Assembly (NCBI RefSeq): GCF_036323735.1 | Contig: NC_086023.1 | Span: 10,237,001 to 10,301,000, forward strand | DNA length: 64,000 nucleotides | Reading direction: 5' to 3' | DNA from: Rattus norvegicus | Taxonomy: Eukaryota; Chordata; Mammalia; Rodentia; Muridae | Shown here: piece by piece, positions 1 through 11,635 of the stretch | Position numbering within the stretch: the first letter of the stretch is position 1 | How the letters are laid out: each line of letters begins with the position of its first letter | The notes under the pieces: model-generated | Database searches by the model: none | What the model saw: only the letters and a program-made list of their open reading frames with translations | Told to the model about the DNA's origin: nothing | Made by a program: the position numbers and the translations under genes

Positions 1-1136
1 CAGTTTTGGGGAAGGTACCATGAGGTGCTGAGAAGAAGGTATGATATATTCTTGTGTTTTAGGATGAAATTTTCTGTAGATATCTGTTAAATCTATTTGG
101 TTCATAATTTCTCTTAGTTTCTCTATGTGTCTAGTTACTGTTTCCATGATCTGTCCCTTGATGAGAGTGGGGTGTTGAAGCCTTCCACTATTATTGTGTG
201 AGATGCAATATGTGCTTTGAATTTTAGTAAGGTTTCTTTTATGAATGTAGGTGACCTTGCTTTTAGAACATAGATATTCAGGATTGAGAGTTCGTCTTAG
301 TGGATTTTTCCTTTGATAATTATGAAGTGTCCTTCCTTATCTTTTTTGATAACTTTTGGTTGAAAGACGATTTTATTTGATATTAGAATGGCTACTCCAT
401 CTTGTTTCTTGGGATCATTTGCTTAGAAAATTGTTTTTCAGCCTTTTACTCTGAGGTAGTATCTGTCTTTGTCACTGAGGTGTGTTTCCTGTATACAGCA
501 AAATGCTGGGTCTTCTTTACATATCCAGTCTATATCTTTTTATTGGGGAATTAAGTCTATTGATGTTAAGAGATATTAAGGAAAGTGACTGTTGTTTCCA
601 GTTATTTTTATATTTAGAGGTGGAATAATGTTTGTGTGGCTCTCTTCCTTTGGGTTTGTTGCAAGGAGATTACTTTCTTGCTTTTTCTAGGATGTGGTTT
701 CCCTCTTTGTGTTGGAGTTTTCCATCTATCATCTTTTGTAGGACTGGTTTTGTGGAAAGATATTGTGTTAATTTGGTTTTGTCATGGAATATCTTGGTTT
801 TCTATGTATGTTAATTGAGAGTTTTGCTGGATATAGTAACCTGGGCTGGCATTTGTATTCTCTTAGTGTATGTTTGCCATCTGCCCAGTATCTTCTGGCT
901 TTCATAGTCTCTGGTGAGAAGTCTGGTATAATTGTGCTAGGTCTGCCTTTATATGTCACTTGACCTTTTTCTTTTACTGCTTTTAATACTTTCTTTGTTT
1001 AGTACATTTGGTGTTTTGACTATTATGTAACAGGAGGAATTTCTTTTCTGGTCCAATCTGTATGGAGTTCTCTAGGCTTCTTGTATGTTCATGGGTATCT
1101 CTTTGTTTAGGTTAGGGAAGTTTTGTTCTATAATTT
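1..1136 (-). mobile_element. Old L1 fragment A: ORF2 endonuclease start and ORF1 3' half
   Basis: Read on the minus strand, about 1-655 gives the endonuclease part of L1 ORF2 with many stops. About 675-1136 gives the C-terminal half of ORF1; the frame at 768-959 has the conserved KGRP...PDFSPETMKARR block and the LLYPAKLSINI block. The element is cut at 1136 by an insertion and resumes at 2205. It is clearly decayed and non-coding. Confidence 0.93.
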
Positions 1137-2204
1137 GTTTACACAGAAAAACATTTAATTGGGGCTGGCTTACAGTTTCAGAGGTTCAGTCCGTTATCAT
1201 CATGACAGGAAATCTGGAAGACATGATACCAGAGAAGGAGCTGAGAGTTCTATATTTTTATCCACAGGCAGCAGAAGTGAATGTCACACCAGACTAGCTT
1301 GAACATATGAGACCTCAAAGCCCTCCCCGACAGTGACACACTTTCTTCAGCAAGGCTACACCTACTCCAACGAGGTTACTCCTCCAATTAGTGCCATTCC
1401 CTATGGACCAAGCATTGAAAAACATAATCTATAGAGGCCATTCCTATTCAAACCACCACACCCAGTCTCCCATATCCTTTGTAATAGTTGCTCTTCCAGT
1501 TACCATGATAAAATCCTTCAGGTGGCTTTAGGAAGAAAATCATATTATGACATATGGCAGGGAAGGCATGATGGCTATCTTAGCTCGAGTTGAGGCAGCT
1601 GGAGAGTGAGGTAGCTTACCTCACACCTCATCTGCATCTGCAGTCAGCAAGCAGACAAAGATGGATGCTGGTGCCAGGGCTGGTGCCTCCTTTCCTTCTG
1701 ACATGGTTTAGGGCCTGACCCCGATGGGATGATGTTGTTGTAAAAATATAAAAATAAAAAAGTATTGTGAGGGGTTGGGGGTTTAGCTCAGTGGTAGAGC
1801 GCTTGCCTAGCAAGTGCAAGGCCCTGGGTTCGGTCCCCAGCTCCGAAAAAAAGAAAAAAGAAAAGGAAAAAAAAAGTATTGTGGTTCTTTTACCCCACTA
1901 AGTCTGCACCGTGGTGTCCCAAGATATCTGCTAGGTATCTTGGCAGAAACACATCCCAACTCCTCAGCGGCCCAGTGTCTCTTGCCGCCACACACTTTCC
2001 TACACTCAAACTGTCACATAAAAGAACACACAACACAACAACCTTTGACCCAATTGGTAAGATATAATTGCCCACTTAAACATACAAAGCCCAGTACCAT
2101 CCATTCCTTAGGAACATTAATAACAACCTGTAAATACACAGAGCAGAATCTTAACATCACCTGCCATGGCTTCTCACCCTCCCCTCTCTCTCTCCTTTCT
2201 GTTC
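1137..2204. mobile_element. Composite insertion inside the old L1, 14-bp TSD
   Basis: The L1 ORF1 sequence stops at 1136 and continues at 2205, and ttgttctataattt is present on both sides (1123-1136 and 2205-2218). The insert is therefore a retrotransposition into the L1. About 1141-1465 is a common murid mid-repetitive sequence (starting ggggctggcttacag, ending near caaaccaccaca) and 1884-2204 looks LTR-like. I cannot name either family. A 14-bp TSD is too long for an LTR element and suggests L1-type integration. Confidence 0.75.
1770..1869 (+). mobile_element. ID element (BC1-type SINE)
   Basis: The tRNA-Ala/BC1-derived core has a recognisable A box (tagctcagtggtagagc) and B box (gggttcggtcccc), followed by an A-rich tail. 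It is flanked by aaaaaagtattgtg at 1756-1769 and 1870-1883. It is nested in the 1137-2204 insertion, so it is younger than that insertion. Confidence 0.97.
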
Positions 2205-3290
2205 TTGTTCTATAATTTTGTTGAAGATATTTACTGGCCCTTTAAACTAAGCATCTTCACTCTCTTCTATATCTATTATCCTTAGGTTTGATCTTCTCAT
2301 TGTGTCCTGCATTTCCTGGATGTTTTGGGTTAGGAGCTTTTTGCATTTTACAGTTGTGTCAATATCTCTATGGTATCTTCTGCCCCTGAGATTCTCTCTT
2401 CTATTGCTTGTATTATGTTGGTGATGCTTGTGTCTATGCTCCTGATCTCTTTCCGAGGTTTCCTATCTCCGGGGTTGTCTCCCTTTGTGCTTTCTTTACT
2501 GTTTCTATTTCCATTTCTAAATCCTGGATGGTTTTGTTCAATTCCTTCACCTGTTTGGTTGTGTTTTCCTATAATTCTTTAAGGGTTTTTTGTGCTTCCC
2601 CTTTCAGGGTTTCTATTTGTTTACCTGTGTTGTCCTGCATTTCTTTAAGGGAGTTATTTATGTCCTTCTTAAAGTCCTCTATCATCATCATGAGATGTGA
2701 TTTTAAACCCAAATCTTGCTTTTCCAGTGTGTTTGAATATCCAATTTTTGCTTTGGTGGGAGAACTGGGCTCTGATGATGCCAAGTAGTCTTGGTTTCTG
2801 TTGCTTAGGTTCCTTTCTGTTGTCTCTGGTGTTAGCTTATCTTGCTGTCTCTGACAGTGACTTTATCCTCGTGTAAGCCTGTGTGTCAGGACTCCTGTAA
2901 ATGTGTTTTCTTTCAGTGGGATCGGGGAACAGAGAGCTGCTGCTGGGTTTGTGTGCCCTGAAGCCTGCAAGTGGGTGGCTTGGAGCAGATGAGTTGGTCT
3001 TACATTTTCTCTCAGGTTTTTCAGAGCTCCTGGTGACTGGCTTTCAGCTTTGGAATCAGGCAGAAACTGGAGGGTCCCTGCTCCCAACTTCTCCTAGGTT
3101 CCTATGCCCAGAGGTCACAGAAGACACTGGGAAGCTTCCTCTTGGGCCAGGAATGTGAGCAGAAGTGGTGGTCTCCCCTGAGCTCTCAGGATTTTCCCCA
3201 CTTCTGAGAGGCCAGCTGTCTCCCCCATGGGATTTGGGTATAGAGAGCTATGGGAGAAGTTCAGCTCTGAGCACAGGCAGAAACTGGGAG
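2205..3290 (-). mobile_element. Old L1 fragment B: ORF1 N-terminal half and 5'UTR
   Basis: This continues the L1 of 1-1136. About 2219-2790 on the minus strand encodes the ORF1 coiled-coil region and the MASSEPSSPTK N-terminal block (frame 2569-2784). The segment that should hold the ORF1 start codon, near 2805-2820, is deleted compared with the other copies here. About 2860-3290 is L1 5'UTR, with the repeated motif of a cccatgggatttggg type. Confidence 0.9.
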
Positions 3291-3850
3291 CCAAATCAAT
3301 CAAAATTTTCCAATTTAAAAAATAAAGTAAAATACCCAAGTTAATAAAGATGAAAAAAAGAAAAGAAAAATAGCTCAAAACATTAAAAAAAATAGATGTC
3401 ACAAGAAAATTATAGCAGAAATATGGGTGTGTATATTGTCTCTGAGTTAGTACATAAGAAGTGTGATAAATGAGAATTTTAAGCTATGCCTCAAGAGTCA
3501 TTCCATGAATTCAGAGTCATGTTAGAAAGTTATTTTCTTAAAATGCTATAATGAAACTTAGCATCAACGGTATGATTTTAGAATTACATTTTGTATAATG
3601 CTAGGTATTATAAAAATTTCAAACATTTTTATTCTTCTGTTAACTTAATATTGTTTCATTTAATCTGCTTATTACTGTGATTATTATTAAAAACACTGTA
3701 TTGACACTGAAAAAAATAAAGTAAAATATGTATTTCTATTTCTCCTTCTAATAATAATTTACAACCATTATCTCATGGACCTGATATAAAGATGAACATT
3801 TGTTATGGGTTAGAATGATTCATTAAACAAAAAACATACTTGTAACTATT
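3291..3850. other. AT-rich stretch, no gene seen
   Basis: The sequence is A/T-rich with short A tracts near 3350-3395. No convincing frame, RNA gene or repeat family was recognised. Confidence 0.6.
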
Positions 3851-4200
3851 GGGCGGTATTCTCTTGGTTACTTTCCTAATACAGTATGAGATACCAAGAC
3901 TAAGGCAATTTATAAAACAAAACAGCCTGAGGCCAGCAGTTCCAGAGGGTTAGAGTCCATGACTGTCAGTTACGGGGAGCATGGCAGCAGGCTGGATCAG
4001 TAGCTGAGAGTTTACAGACTGATCCAAAAGCATGTGACAGAGAGACAGACGGAAATGGTGTGTCGATGTCAAAACCTGTACCCAATGGCCCACCTCTTCC
4101 AACAAAGTTGCACATCCTAGTCCTTCCCAAAGATGTCCAACAGCCAGGGGCTATCCATGCTAATACGTAAGCCAATGGGGGCCATTCTCAAAACACCACA
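3851..4200. repeat. Murid mid-repetitive element, family not named
   Basis: It shares the gagggttagagtccatgac, ggggagcatggcagcagg and tgggggccattctcaaa blocks of a very common rodent repeat. It is distantly related to the 1141-1465 piece. I cannot assign it to a named LTR or L1 3' family. Confidence 0.6.
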
Positions 4201-4691
4201 GAAGTTCTTTAAATTTTTAAAATAACAGATTTCCACCTCAGAAAACAGTCACCCACTTCCTGTTGTGAAAACCGCTCCTCTAACAAAACATCTGACCCAA
4301 GATCTGAGTGTACAGAATAGATCCTTCCACAAACAACTAGCAACTAGACTTCTATCTGCCCTCAGAGAGGAACCAGAACATTATTAGATCAACTGAAGTC
4401 CTGAGCAAGATTGGCTCTGTCCATATTCATCCGTCTCCATTGTCTTCATAACAGCTTGTCACAGACCCCTGCAAACTTCACACTCCCAGAGCTAGCAGCC
4501 TCAGTAACTTTGGTTTCTCTTTTTTATATCATAAAACAGATTTAATGTGTCATTGATATGCTCCAGCTACCAAAACTGAAAAGAAACACAGTAATTATTT
4601 GACTAGCCAATCTTGTTATTTATATTCCAGCATAATTGGCTACACAGTACTATATTTTAAAAATAATCTTAGTATTAAACCACTTTTAAGG
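4201..4691. other. Unassigned sequence
   Basis: No coding frame, SINE core or simple repeat was seen here. Confidence 0.5.
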
Positions 4692-4845
4692 TAAATCATC
4701 TGGGGGAAGTGGGAGGCCCATACCTTTAATCCCAGCAAAGATAGGTAAATCTTGGAATTTGAGCCAGCCTAGTCTACAGAGTGAGTTCTGGGATAGCCAG
4801 GGCAACATACACAGAGAAATCTTCTTTTGAAAAACAACAACAAAA
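4692..4845 (+). mobile_element. B1 SINE, diverged
   Basis: It shows the 7SL-derived B1 order: cctttaatcccagca, then gagccagcctagtctacagagtgag, then gatagccagggcaacatacacagagaaa, then an A-rich tail. The match to the B1 pattern is imperfect, so the copy is old. Confidence 0.9.
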
Positions 4846-5804
4846 AAAGAGAGAGAAGGGAAAATCAATATATTTCATAGTTCAGTGATCATTAGCCATG
4901 GAAAATATACTACCCTGTACTCTTACTATATCTTATTTTCCAAGTTGCTCCTCAAATCTTGTAGAAGGCACAGAGGTCCTTATGAGCACAGAGAACCACT
5001 GGGGAACCCAGGAATGTTAAATATGCAGGGTGGTTTTCTGCCCAGAAGGCTGGGAGGAAAGGAGGATAACACTCTAATGACATTGCGGCTACCTGTGTAC
5101 CTGTCCAGTAGATCCTCCTCCAGACCCTTACCATGGGCTTGTTTTTCTCAGTCTGTAGAATCCATCTTAAGGAAGGATGTCACATGCACCAGAGTTCCGA
5201 TATAGTCAAGTCTTAAGCCTTGTTGTACACATGGGATTTAGGTAATTATCACCAGGAAACTTATTTCAAATTCTGCTGTGCTTAAATATGCCTAAAATAA
5301 ACTGCCTGGTGTCAGACTCTCAATGTTTGAAGTAACATAGGGTACTGGGCCATGTTGAACCAAACTTCCTGTTTGCCTCTTCTGAATTGACTCTGTTGGC
5401 TTGCAGTGTTTGCAAAGTCCCCCAAAATGAAAATCAAACAATAGCAATGACATTTTGCCACAAATTGTGAGCTTTACATTCAGTTACTTCAAGACCCTTT
5501 CACTTCATAGACAAAGAAATTGAGATAGAAAATTGGTAAAACTTGACTACAGCCTTATTCTGGAAATATATGGAAATGGGTGTTTGGAAAACCAAGCGTA
5601 AAACAGAAACAACCAATGCTAAACCAACATGCAAAGGGTGATCCTGTACTTTCTGTGAAGAAAGAAAACCATGTAAAACTTCATTGTAATAGTGAAAGAG
5701 AGGTCTGGCTAACACACATGCTCACTAGAAGGCTAATGACACTTGCCTAGGAGGGTAGAATTATAAGAAATGTTATTTTCTTTTTTAGACTAGTTCATGT
5801 TTTC
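4846..5804. other. Unassigned sequence
   Basis: Only short random frames occur, the longest about 106 codons on the plus strand with no recognisable domain. No repeat family was recognised. Confidence 0.5.

Positions 5805-5833
<29 letters not shown>
5805..5833 (+). repeat. (AAT)n microsatellite
   Basis: About nine uninterrupted AAT units. Confidence 0.97.
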
Positions 5834-5836
<3 letters not shown>

Positions 5837-6789
5837 TACTACTTGTCACAAAAATAGCAGCTCATAAAGGTATCTTCTGTTAATTAAATCACCTTCTGAC
5901 TTGGCTCAGCCTGATTTACAAATGGAAAACCAAGGAACTAGAAGTTCAGTGAGCTGACCAATTATACATCTAAAGAGGTTCAGATAGGTACTGTCCCAGT
6001 CGTAAAGATGAGGAGTCCTGCACTTTTAACCACTTATCTATGACAGCAGAAACAACATCATCTGCTGGTTTGTTATTATATGCAATGCACTCAACAATGA
6101 GTTGAAGCTAAGGATTTTTGTTTTATTCAAACATCGAGATGAGAAATATCCTGAGACACATTATTTGGCTAGTAAGAGTTTCTCTCCCACGAATAGAGTG
6201 GCTTTAAAACCAACTGTAGATATAGTGTGCTCAAATAAAAGTGTGATAGTGGTTAAAAACTAAAAGTGTTTTACAAATGTAAACTGTAATAAAAATGTTT
6301 TTATCCCCAGGGCTCAAGGACCTTCACCATGTCGTGTAAGGCCCTCATATCTCTGAAAATTTAAAGTAACACATAAAAAAGTTTTGTATCTACTACTACT
6401 TGTGATGGTCTTAGTTTTCATTTCCACATGCAGTAAATGCTTTCAGGCAATATCATCCTCGATTGTTAATGGAACTTGTCTGGTTATGGGTACGTAAGTT
6501 TCTTACAGGACATACAATATTTACATTATTCTTAACCTCTGCTGGGCATTTTAATACCGTGGCAACTAATATAAATCTCCCATCTTTAGATAGTAAACCG
6601 AGGCAGGAAACATCAATGAATTCTTTAAGATCAATGGCTGGCAAGTAGTAAAGCTGACATTATGAGTGGTTGGTCTGAGTTGCCAAGGTCGATGTTCCTG
6701 TCTGCCATGATATTGTGTAGCCCTTAAAATTGAGAGCTGTGGCATGAAAAATGACGACCAAATGCTTTAGAAAACTGGTCTGATTGATT
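5834..6789. other. Unassigned, possibly single-copy sequence
   Basis: No SINE, L1 or coding similarity was recognised. Confidence 0.5.
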
Positions 6790-6867
6790 TATGCTGTCAT
6801 TTAGTTTTGTTTTTATTAATTTGTTTTAGTTAGCATACAGTGTGATGGTCTCACTGTGGCTTTTTCA

Positions 6868-6870
<3 letters not shown>

Positions 6871-6924
<54 letters not shown>
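6871..6924 (+). repeat. (AT)27 microsatellite
   Basis: An uninterrupted run of 27 AT units, likely length-polymorphic. Confidence 0.98.
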
Positions 6925-6927
<3 letters not shown>

Positions 6928-7098
6928 AGTACTCTTAATGCTTGTTCACACCCCACTGTCCTCTTCTTGTCCTTCTTGTTTGCCCTCTTTGGACTGCTAA
7001 GTAATTCCCATGTTTGCTTTGGGTCCCATTTATTCCATTACTCTCATCCCTTTCTCTGACTCCTTGTGCCTTTATTGGGAACCTCTCTCTACTTTAAT

Positions 7099-7119
7099 AA
7101 GATAGACAGACAGACAGAC
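7099..7119 (+). repeat. Short (GACA)n tract
   Basis: Four to five GACA units follow a gata. Confidence 0.9.
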
Positions 7120-7659
7120 ATTTAAATGTAGTTTCCAGATGTGAGAGATGTGTGATATTCATCAGAGATGGGCTTATTTCATTTACCAGAATTACCACCA
7201 GTTGCATCCATTCTCCAATAAATATCATAATATTGTATTTTATTCTTTATAAAGAATTGTTCTTTATCAGTAAGCAAAATTCCACCATGTAAATGTTCCC
7301 ATTTTCTTTTCCATTCATCTATTGAAAGGCCTCTAGGCTGATTCATATCCTGATCACAATGGTTGTCATCCAGAAAGCAAGTGGCAACATATGCTGCAGA
7401 AGTGGTGGAGAAAGAGGAGTTTTCTTATACTGTTGTTGAGAAACTAAACTGGTACAGTCACTATGAAATCAGTACAGAGGTTCCTCTGGAAACTAAAAAT
7501 AGAACTATCATATGATGTAGATATACCAGTCCTGGATATATACACATAGGAATGAGTCAGCATACCACAGAGACACTGGCTAGATTGATTTTATGTTTTA
7601 AAAGTTATTTGAAAATAATTTATAAAACTAATAATAGGAAAAAGACAAATATCAAGTGT

Positions 7660-8035
7660 CCTGGTGAACTTTAGTTGTCAACTTGACGAAATTTAGAGGC
7701 ATCTGAGAGGAAAGCCTCACAAAAAGAATACCTAGATCACTTTGACCTGTGAGCATCTCTGAAGGGGATGGTTTGATTGTTAATTCATGTGTGAGGGCCT
7801 CCACCCACTGTGGGCTGTACCAGCCCTAGTCCTGCACTGTACTGGAAAGTTATCTGAGTACCAGCCAGCAGCACTACGTGGTCTCTGCTTACGTTTGCTG
7901 CTTCAGGTCTTGTCCTGCCTTGTCTCAGTGATGGACTATGATATGACAGGGTAAGCAGGGTGAATACATCTTCTTACCCACTGAGTTGCTTTTGTTAATG
8001 TTGTTTTGCATAGCAACATAAAAACAACTAGAGGA
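7660..8035. repeat. Murid mid-repetitive element, family not named
   Basis: It contains the blocks gtcaacttgac, aggcatctgagaggaa, ggtttgattgttaattcatg and tgagggcctccacccactg, found in a very common rodent repeat. The rest includes tagcaacataaaaacaacta near its end. I cannot name the family from memory with confidence. Confidence 0.6.
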
Positions 8036-8044
8036 GTGCACAAT

Positions 8045-9650
8045 ATTTTTTTCCTCCCAATGTATTCTTTGTGTTTGGGAAAGTGTTGCTATATCATATC
8101 ATCAAATAGTGTGATTGCTGAGGAAATAACTTACTTAAATGGAGCTAAAAGTTGGTGTCTCAAGCATTAAAATTAAAGTTAGCATCATCCTTTTCCTGAG
8201 TCTAGGCAGATGGGTTCATCTGATATTCCCATTTGTTCAACCTGTCCAACTCCTCACATGTAGCCAAGGTCCCAAATCCAGCCTAGTCTGGTCACTCCTG
8301 CCTGTGAGACGATCAGCATCTTTTGCCAAGACTGCCCTACATGTTCCAGTACATAAGCCCATTCCATACAACTTCCAAACTCTCTACAGATCCTGTATCA
8401 CCTTCTGACTAGTCTATCTGGTGAGTCATCCTGACGCTTCCCTTGATGCACACTCCCCAACCACAAGATCTGCCCCCCAACCTCCAGGCTTGGACTAGGA
8501 CCCTGTATACCAGCCCAGTCTCCAGTGTCCCCCATACTTTACACTCCATATCCAACTTCTGGACCCAAAGTATTTTGTACTTCCTCTTTTCTGCATCAAA
8601 CTTGTCTGTCAATATCAGACTTGGAACCAACAAAATCCACAAGCCCGGAATTCATTGCAAAATGCATACAATATTTTCATATCAAGGCATCATTCCTCCC
8701 CCCCAAAATCTCACCAGTCCTTGAGAAATGTTTCCCTATGGGGATTACCTAGATGAACCCCGGGGAATAGAATTTCAAAGAACATTATAAACTTGAAAGA
8801 ATTCAAAGACTACAAATAAAGTACAAGGAAATGGTTCAATGAAATTAAAGAAAAAGAATGTAATGAGAATAAATGGCTGAGTGATACCCAAAATATAAGA
8901 ATGACAGAAAAGAAGAAAATCCAGTGTTTGAAAATGTAGTTTGATAAAGAGGTTACAACGTTGAAGAACATTCAAATTAAATGAAGATGGAACTGGAAAC
9001 CCTATAAGCTAACAAAACAAAACAAAACAAAACAAAATGAAAAACAACAACGAACTTCAGAGAAAACCTTATGAGCAGAATAAATCAAGAAAAAGATGGG
9101 CTATCAGAAATCAGACAAAGGATCTAAATGAAATAATCAAGGAATATTATTAAAAGTTTTTGAAGGCATAAGATGAGCATACAGAAAATGTGGAACACCA
9201 TGGAAAGAGCAAACATTTGAATTATAGAAATAAATTAAGGAGAGAGATTCCAAGTCAATAACACAGATCATCTCTTCAGCAATATCATAACAGAAAAATT
9301 TACAAATTAAAGAAAGATACATCATACAGATACAAGAAGCATACAGACCACCAAACAGACAGGAACAAATAAAAAAGAAACCCCCCCACAGAATATCATA
9401 ATTAAAACACTAAGCATACAAAACAAAGAGTATTGAAAGTCACAAGAGAAAAATCATGTCACACATAAAGGAAAGCCTACCAGAATAACAGCTGACTTCT
9501 CAGTGGAAACTCTGAAAAACCAGAACAGCCTGGATCAATGCATTCCAACCCTAAAAAGACCACAAAGACCAACATAAACTAATATACCAAGCAGAACTAT
9601 CACCATATTTTAAGTAGAAAGAAAAGCTTTTTAACAAAGAAGCCAGAAAC
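8045..9650 (+). mobile_element. Old L1: 5'UTR and decayed ORF1
   Basis: About 8200-8800 is a C/T-rich L1-type 5' region. About 8830-9650 matches the older rodent L1 ORF1: the coiled-coil part has gagctatcagaaatcagac-like blocks, and the C-terminal part has gctgacttctcagtggaaac near 9490. A (CAAAA)n run lies at 9011-9040. No long frame survives. At about 9650 it switches directly to the ORF2 C-terminal region. Confidence 0.75.
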
Positions 9651-10726
9651 ATAAAGTGGAAAAAGAAAGCATCTTCAATAAACGGTGCTGGTCTAGCTGG
9701 ATGTCTACACGTACAATAATACAAATAGATCCATATCTATCACTCATCCTACATAGAACGCAAGCCCGAGGAGATTAAAGACCTCAATAAAATCAGATAC
9801 ACTTAAACTGATAGAGGAGAAAGTAGGGAATTGCTTCGAATGCATTGGCACAAGAGACAACTTCCTGAACAGAACACCAATAAGCAGGCACTAAGACCAA
9901 CAATTAATATATGGAACCTCATGAAACCGAAAACTTCTGTAAAGCAAAAGACAACATCAATAGGACAAAATGGCAACCCACAAAATGAAAAAAAGATTTT
10001 CACTAACTTCACATCTGGCAGGGACCTAATATCCAAAATATATAAGGAACTCAGGAAACTAGACATCAACAAACTAAATACTCAAACATGAAAATGGGGT
10101 CCAAATCTAAACAGAATTCTCAATAGTGGAATCCCAAATGGCCAAGAAATGCTTAAAGAAGTGCTCAACATCCTTAGCCATCAAGAAAATGCAAATCAAA
10201 ACAACTTTGAGATCCTATCTTACAGCTGTCGGAATGGCTAAGATTAAAACCACAGTCAACAGCTCATGCTGCTAAAGTTGTGGAACAAGGGGACACTTCT
10301 CCATTGCTGGTGGGAGTGAAAATTTGTATAGTTGCTTTGGAAATCAATATGATGAATTTTTCAGAAAATTGGAAATCAATCTACCTCAAAACCCAGCTAT
10401 ACAACTCCTAGACATATAATCAAAGAATGCTTCATCTAATCACAAGGACACTTGATCATCCATGTTCATAGCAACTTTATTCATAATAGCCAGAAACTGG
10501 AAACAACCAAGATGTCCCTCAACCAAAGAATAAAGAGAAAGTGGTGCATTTACACAATGCTGCATTGTGTATATTACCCAGCTGTTAAAAACAATGGTAT
10601 CATGAAATTTGTGGGCAAGTGGATGGAAATAGAAAAGATCACCCTGAGTGAGGTAACCCAGACACAGAAAAATATAAAGAAACATTGTCAAAACAAAACA
10701 AACCTGAACATCAAGGAAAAACAATT
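9651..10726 (+). mobile_element. Old L1: ORF2 C-terminal region
   Basis: It reads as the last fifth of L1 ORF2 on the plus strand, including attcataatagccagaaact near 10470-10500 and aagtggatggaaatag near 10618. Short frames (9831-10091, 10452-10733) are leftovers. Endonuclease and RT are absent, so about 3 kb has been lost relative to a full L1. The sequence just before the RBPJ retrocopy is A-rich. Confidence 0.85.
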
Positions 10727-10741
10727 AAAATGAAGTACAGC
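10727..10741. repeat. Target-site duplication, left copy (RBPJ retrocopy)
   Basis: The 15-mer aaaatgaagtacagc is present here and exactly at 15156-15170, directly after the A-tail of the retrocopy. Confidence 0.95.
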
Positions 10742-10793
10742 ATGTACGTCCCCGAGGGCACGTCCCAAAACCCGGATAACCGGAGCGCTCCCC

Positions 10794-10859
10794 ATGGACT
10801 ACACGAAGGGCTCGTCCGCGGAGGAGCGGCCTGCGCATGCTCCATCGTCGGGTTATTGA
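10794..10859 (+). other. Exon-1 start of the retrocopied RBPJ transcript, closed by alternative exon
   Basis: The ATG opens 21 codons (MDYTKGSS...) matching the longer rodent RBPJ N-terminus. Upstream, the same frame continues as an RTSPRARPKT-like stretch. Instead of joining the KFGERPP exon, the sequence enters another exon and meets TGA at 10857-10859. In the source mRNA this would have been an upstream ORF preceding the MAWIKR start at 11006. Confidence 0.75.
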
Positions 10860-11005
10860 ATTTATGAGACTATCAATTCAAATGGATGCATTATAGTTCT
10901 TCGGAACCATTATGATCTCAAAAGCAAAGGAGAATGATACAGATACACTGACTGAGGTGTTTTGAGGTGCTTCGAAGTGTTACCTTAACATGTTCTTGAA
11001 GTACC

Positions 11006-11219
11006 ATGGCGTGGATTAAAAGGAAGTTTGGTGAGCGGCCTCCACCTAAACAACTCACTAGGGAAGCTATGCGAAATTATTTAAAAGAACGAGGGGATCA
11101 AACAGTACTCATTCTTCATGCAAAAGTTGCACAGAAGTCATATGGAAATGAAAAACGATTTTTTTTTTGCCCTCCTCCTTGTGTGTATCTTATGGGCAGT
11201 GGTTGGAAGAAAAAAAAAA
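11006..11219 (+). pseudogene. Rbpj: RBPJ pseudogene, first coding block (MAWIKR start)
   Basis: It begins MAWIKRKFGERPPPK, the short N-terminal isoform known for RBPJ, and runs through the conserved GSGWKKKK block. The frame then shifts because two bases are missing from the lysine-codon run. The extra Phe (three instead of two before CPPP) is visible. No function is expected from this fragment. Confidence 0.9.
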
Positions 11220-11635
11220 CAAATGGAACGAGATGGTTGTTCTGAACAAGAGTCTCAACCCTGTGCATTTATTGGAATAGGAAATAGTGACCAAGAAATG
11301 CAGCAGCTGAACTTGGAAGGGAAGAACTACTGCACAGCCAAAACATTGTACATACCTGATTCCGACAAGAGGAAACATTTCATGTTGTCTGTAAAGATGG
11401 TCTATGTCAACAGTGATGACATCGGTGTGTTCCTTAGCAAGCGGAAAAAGGTCATCTCCAAACCTTCCAAAAAGAAGCAATCATTGAAAAATTCTGACTT
11501 GTGCATTGCCTCAGGGACAAAGGTGGCGCTGTTTAATCGACTTCGGTCCCAGACGGTTAGCACCAGATACCTGCAGTAGAAGGAGGGAATCTCCATGCTA
11601 GTTCACAGCAGTGGGGAGCATTTTACATTCATCTC

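Larger units (their letters stand above)
6790..7590 (-). mobile_element. Old L1 3' portion with inverted 5' segment
   Basis: About 7125-7365 reads as the end of L1 ORF2 on the minus strand (template for the rodent-L1 ttggagaatggatgcaact region). About 7366-7590 reads on the plus strand as the immediately preceding part of ORF2 (agtggtggagaaagaggag ... tggtacagtcactatgaaatcag). The left part, 6790-7124, would be 3'UTR or tail and includes a (TA)n and a (GACA)n tract. The two ORF2 parts are in opposite orientation and consecutive in ORF2 order, as in a twin-priming inversion. Confidence 0.75.

Noticed and set aside
1771..1850. Possible tRNA gene from A- and B-box signals
   Set aside because: The sequence is an ID SINE with A-tail and TSD. 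It cannot fold as a complete tRNA and recurs across the window.
1814..2215. 133-codon plus-strand frame
   Set aside because: It starts inside an ID element and reads its tail and an LTR-like repeat, so it is a chance frame.
6856..7059. Frame with an Ile-Tyr repeat
   Set aside because: Translation of the (AT)27 microsatellite, not a protein.
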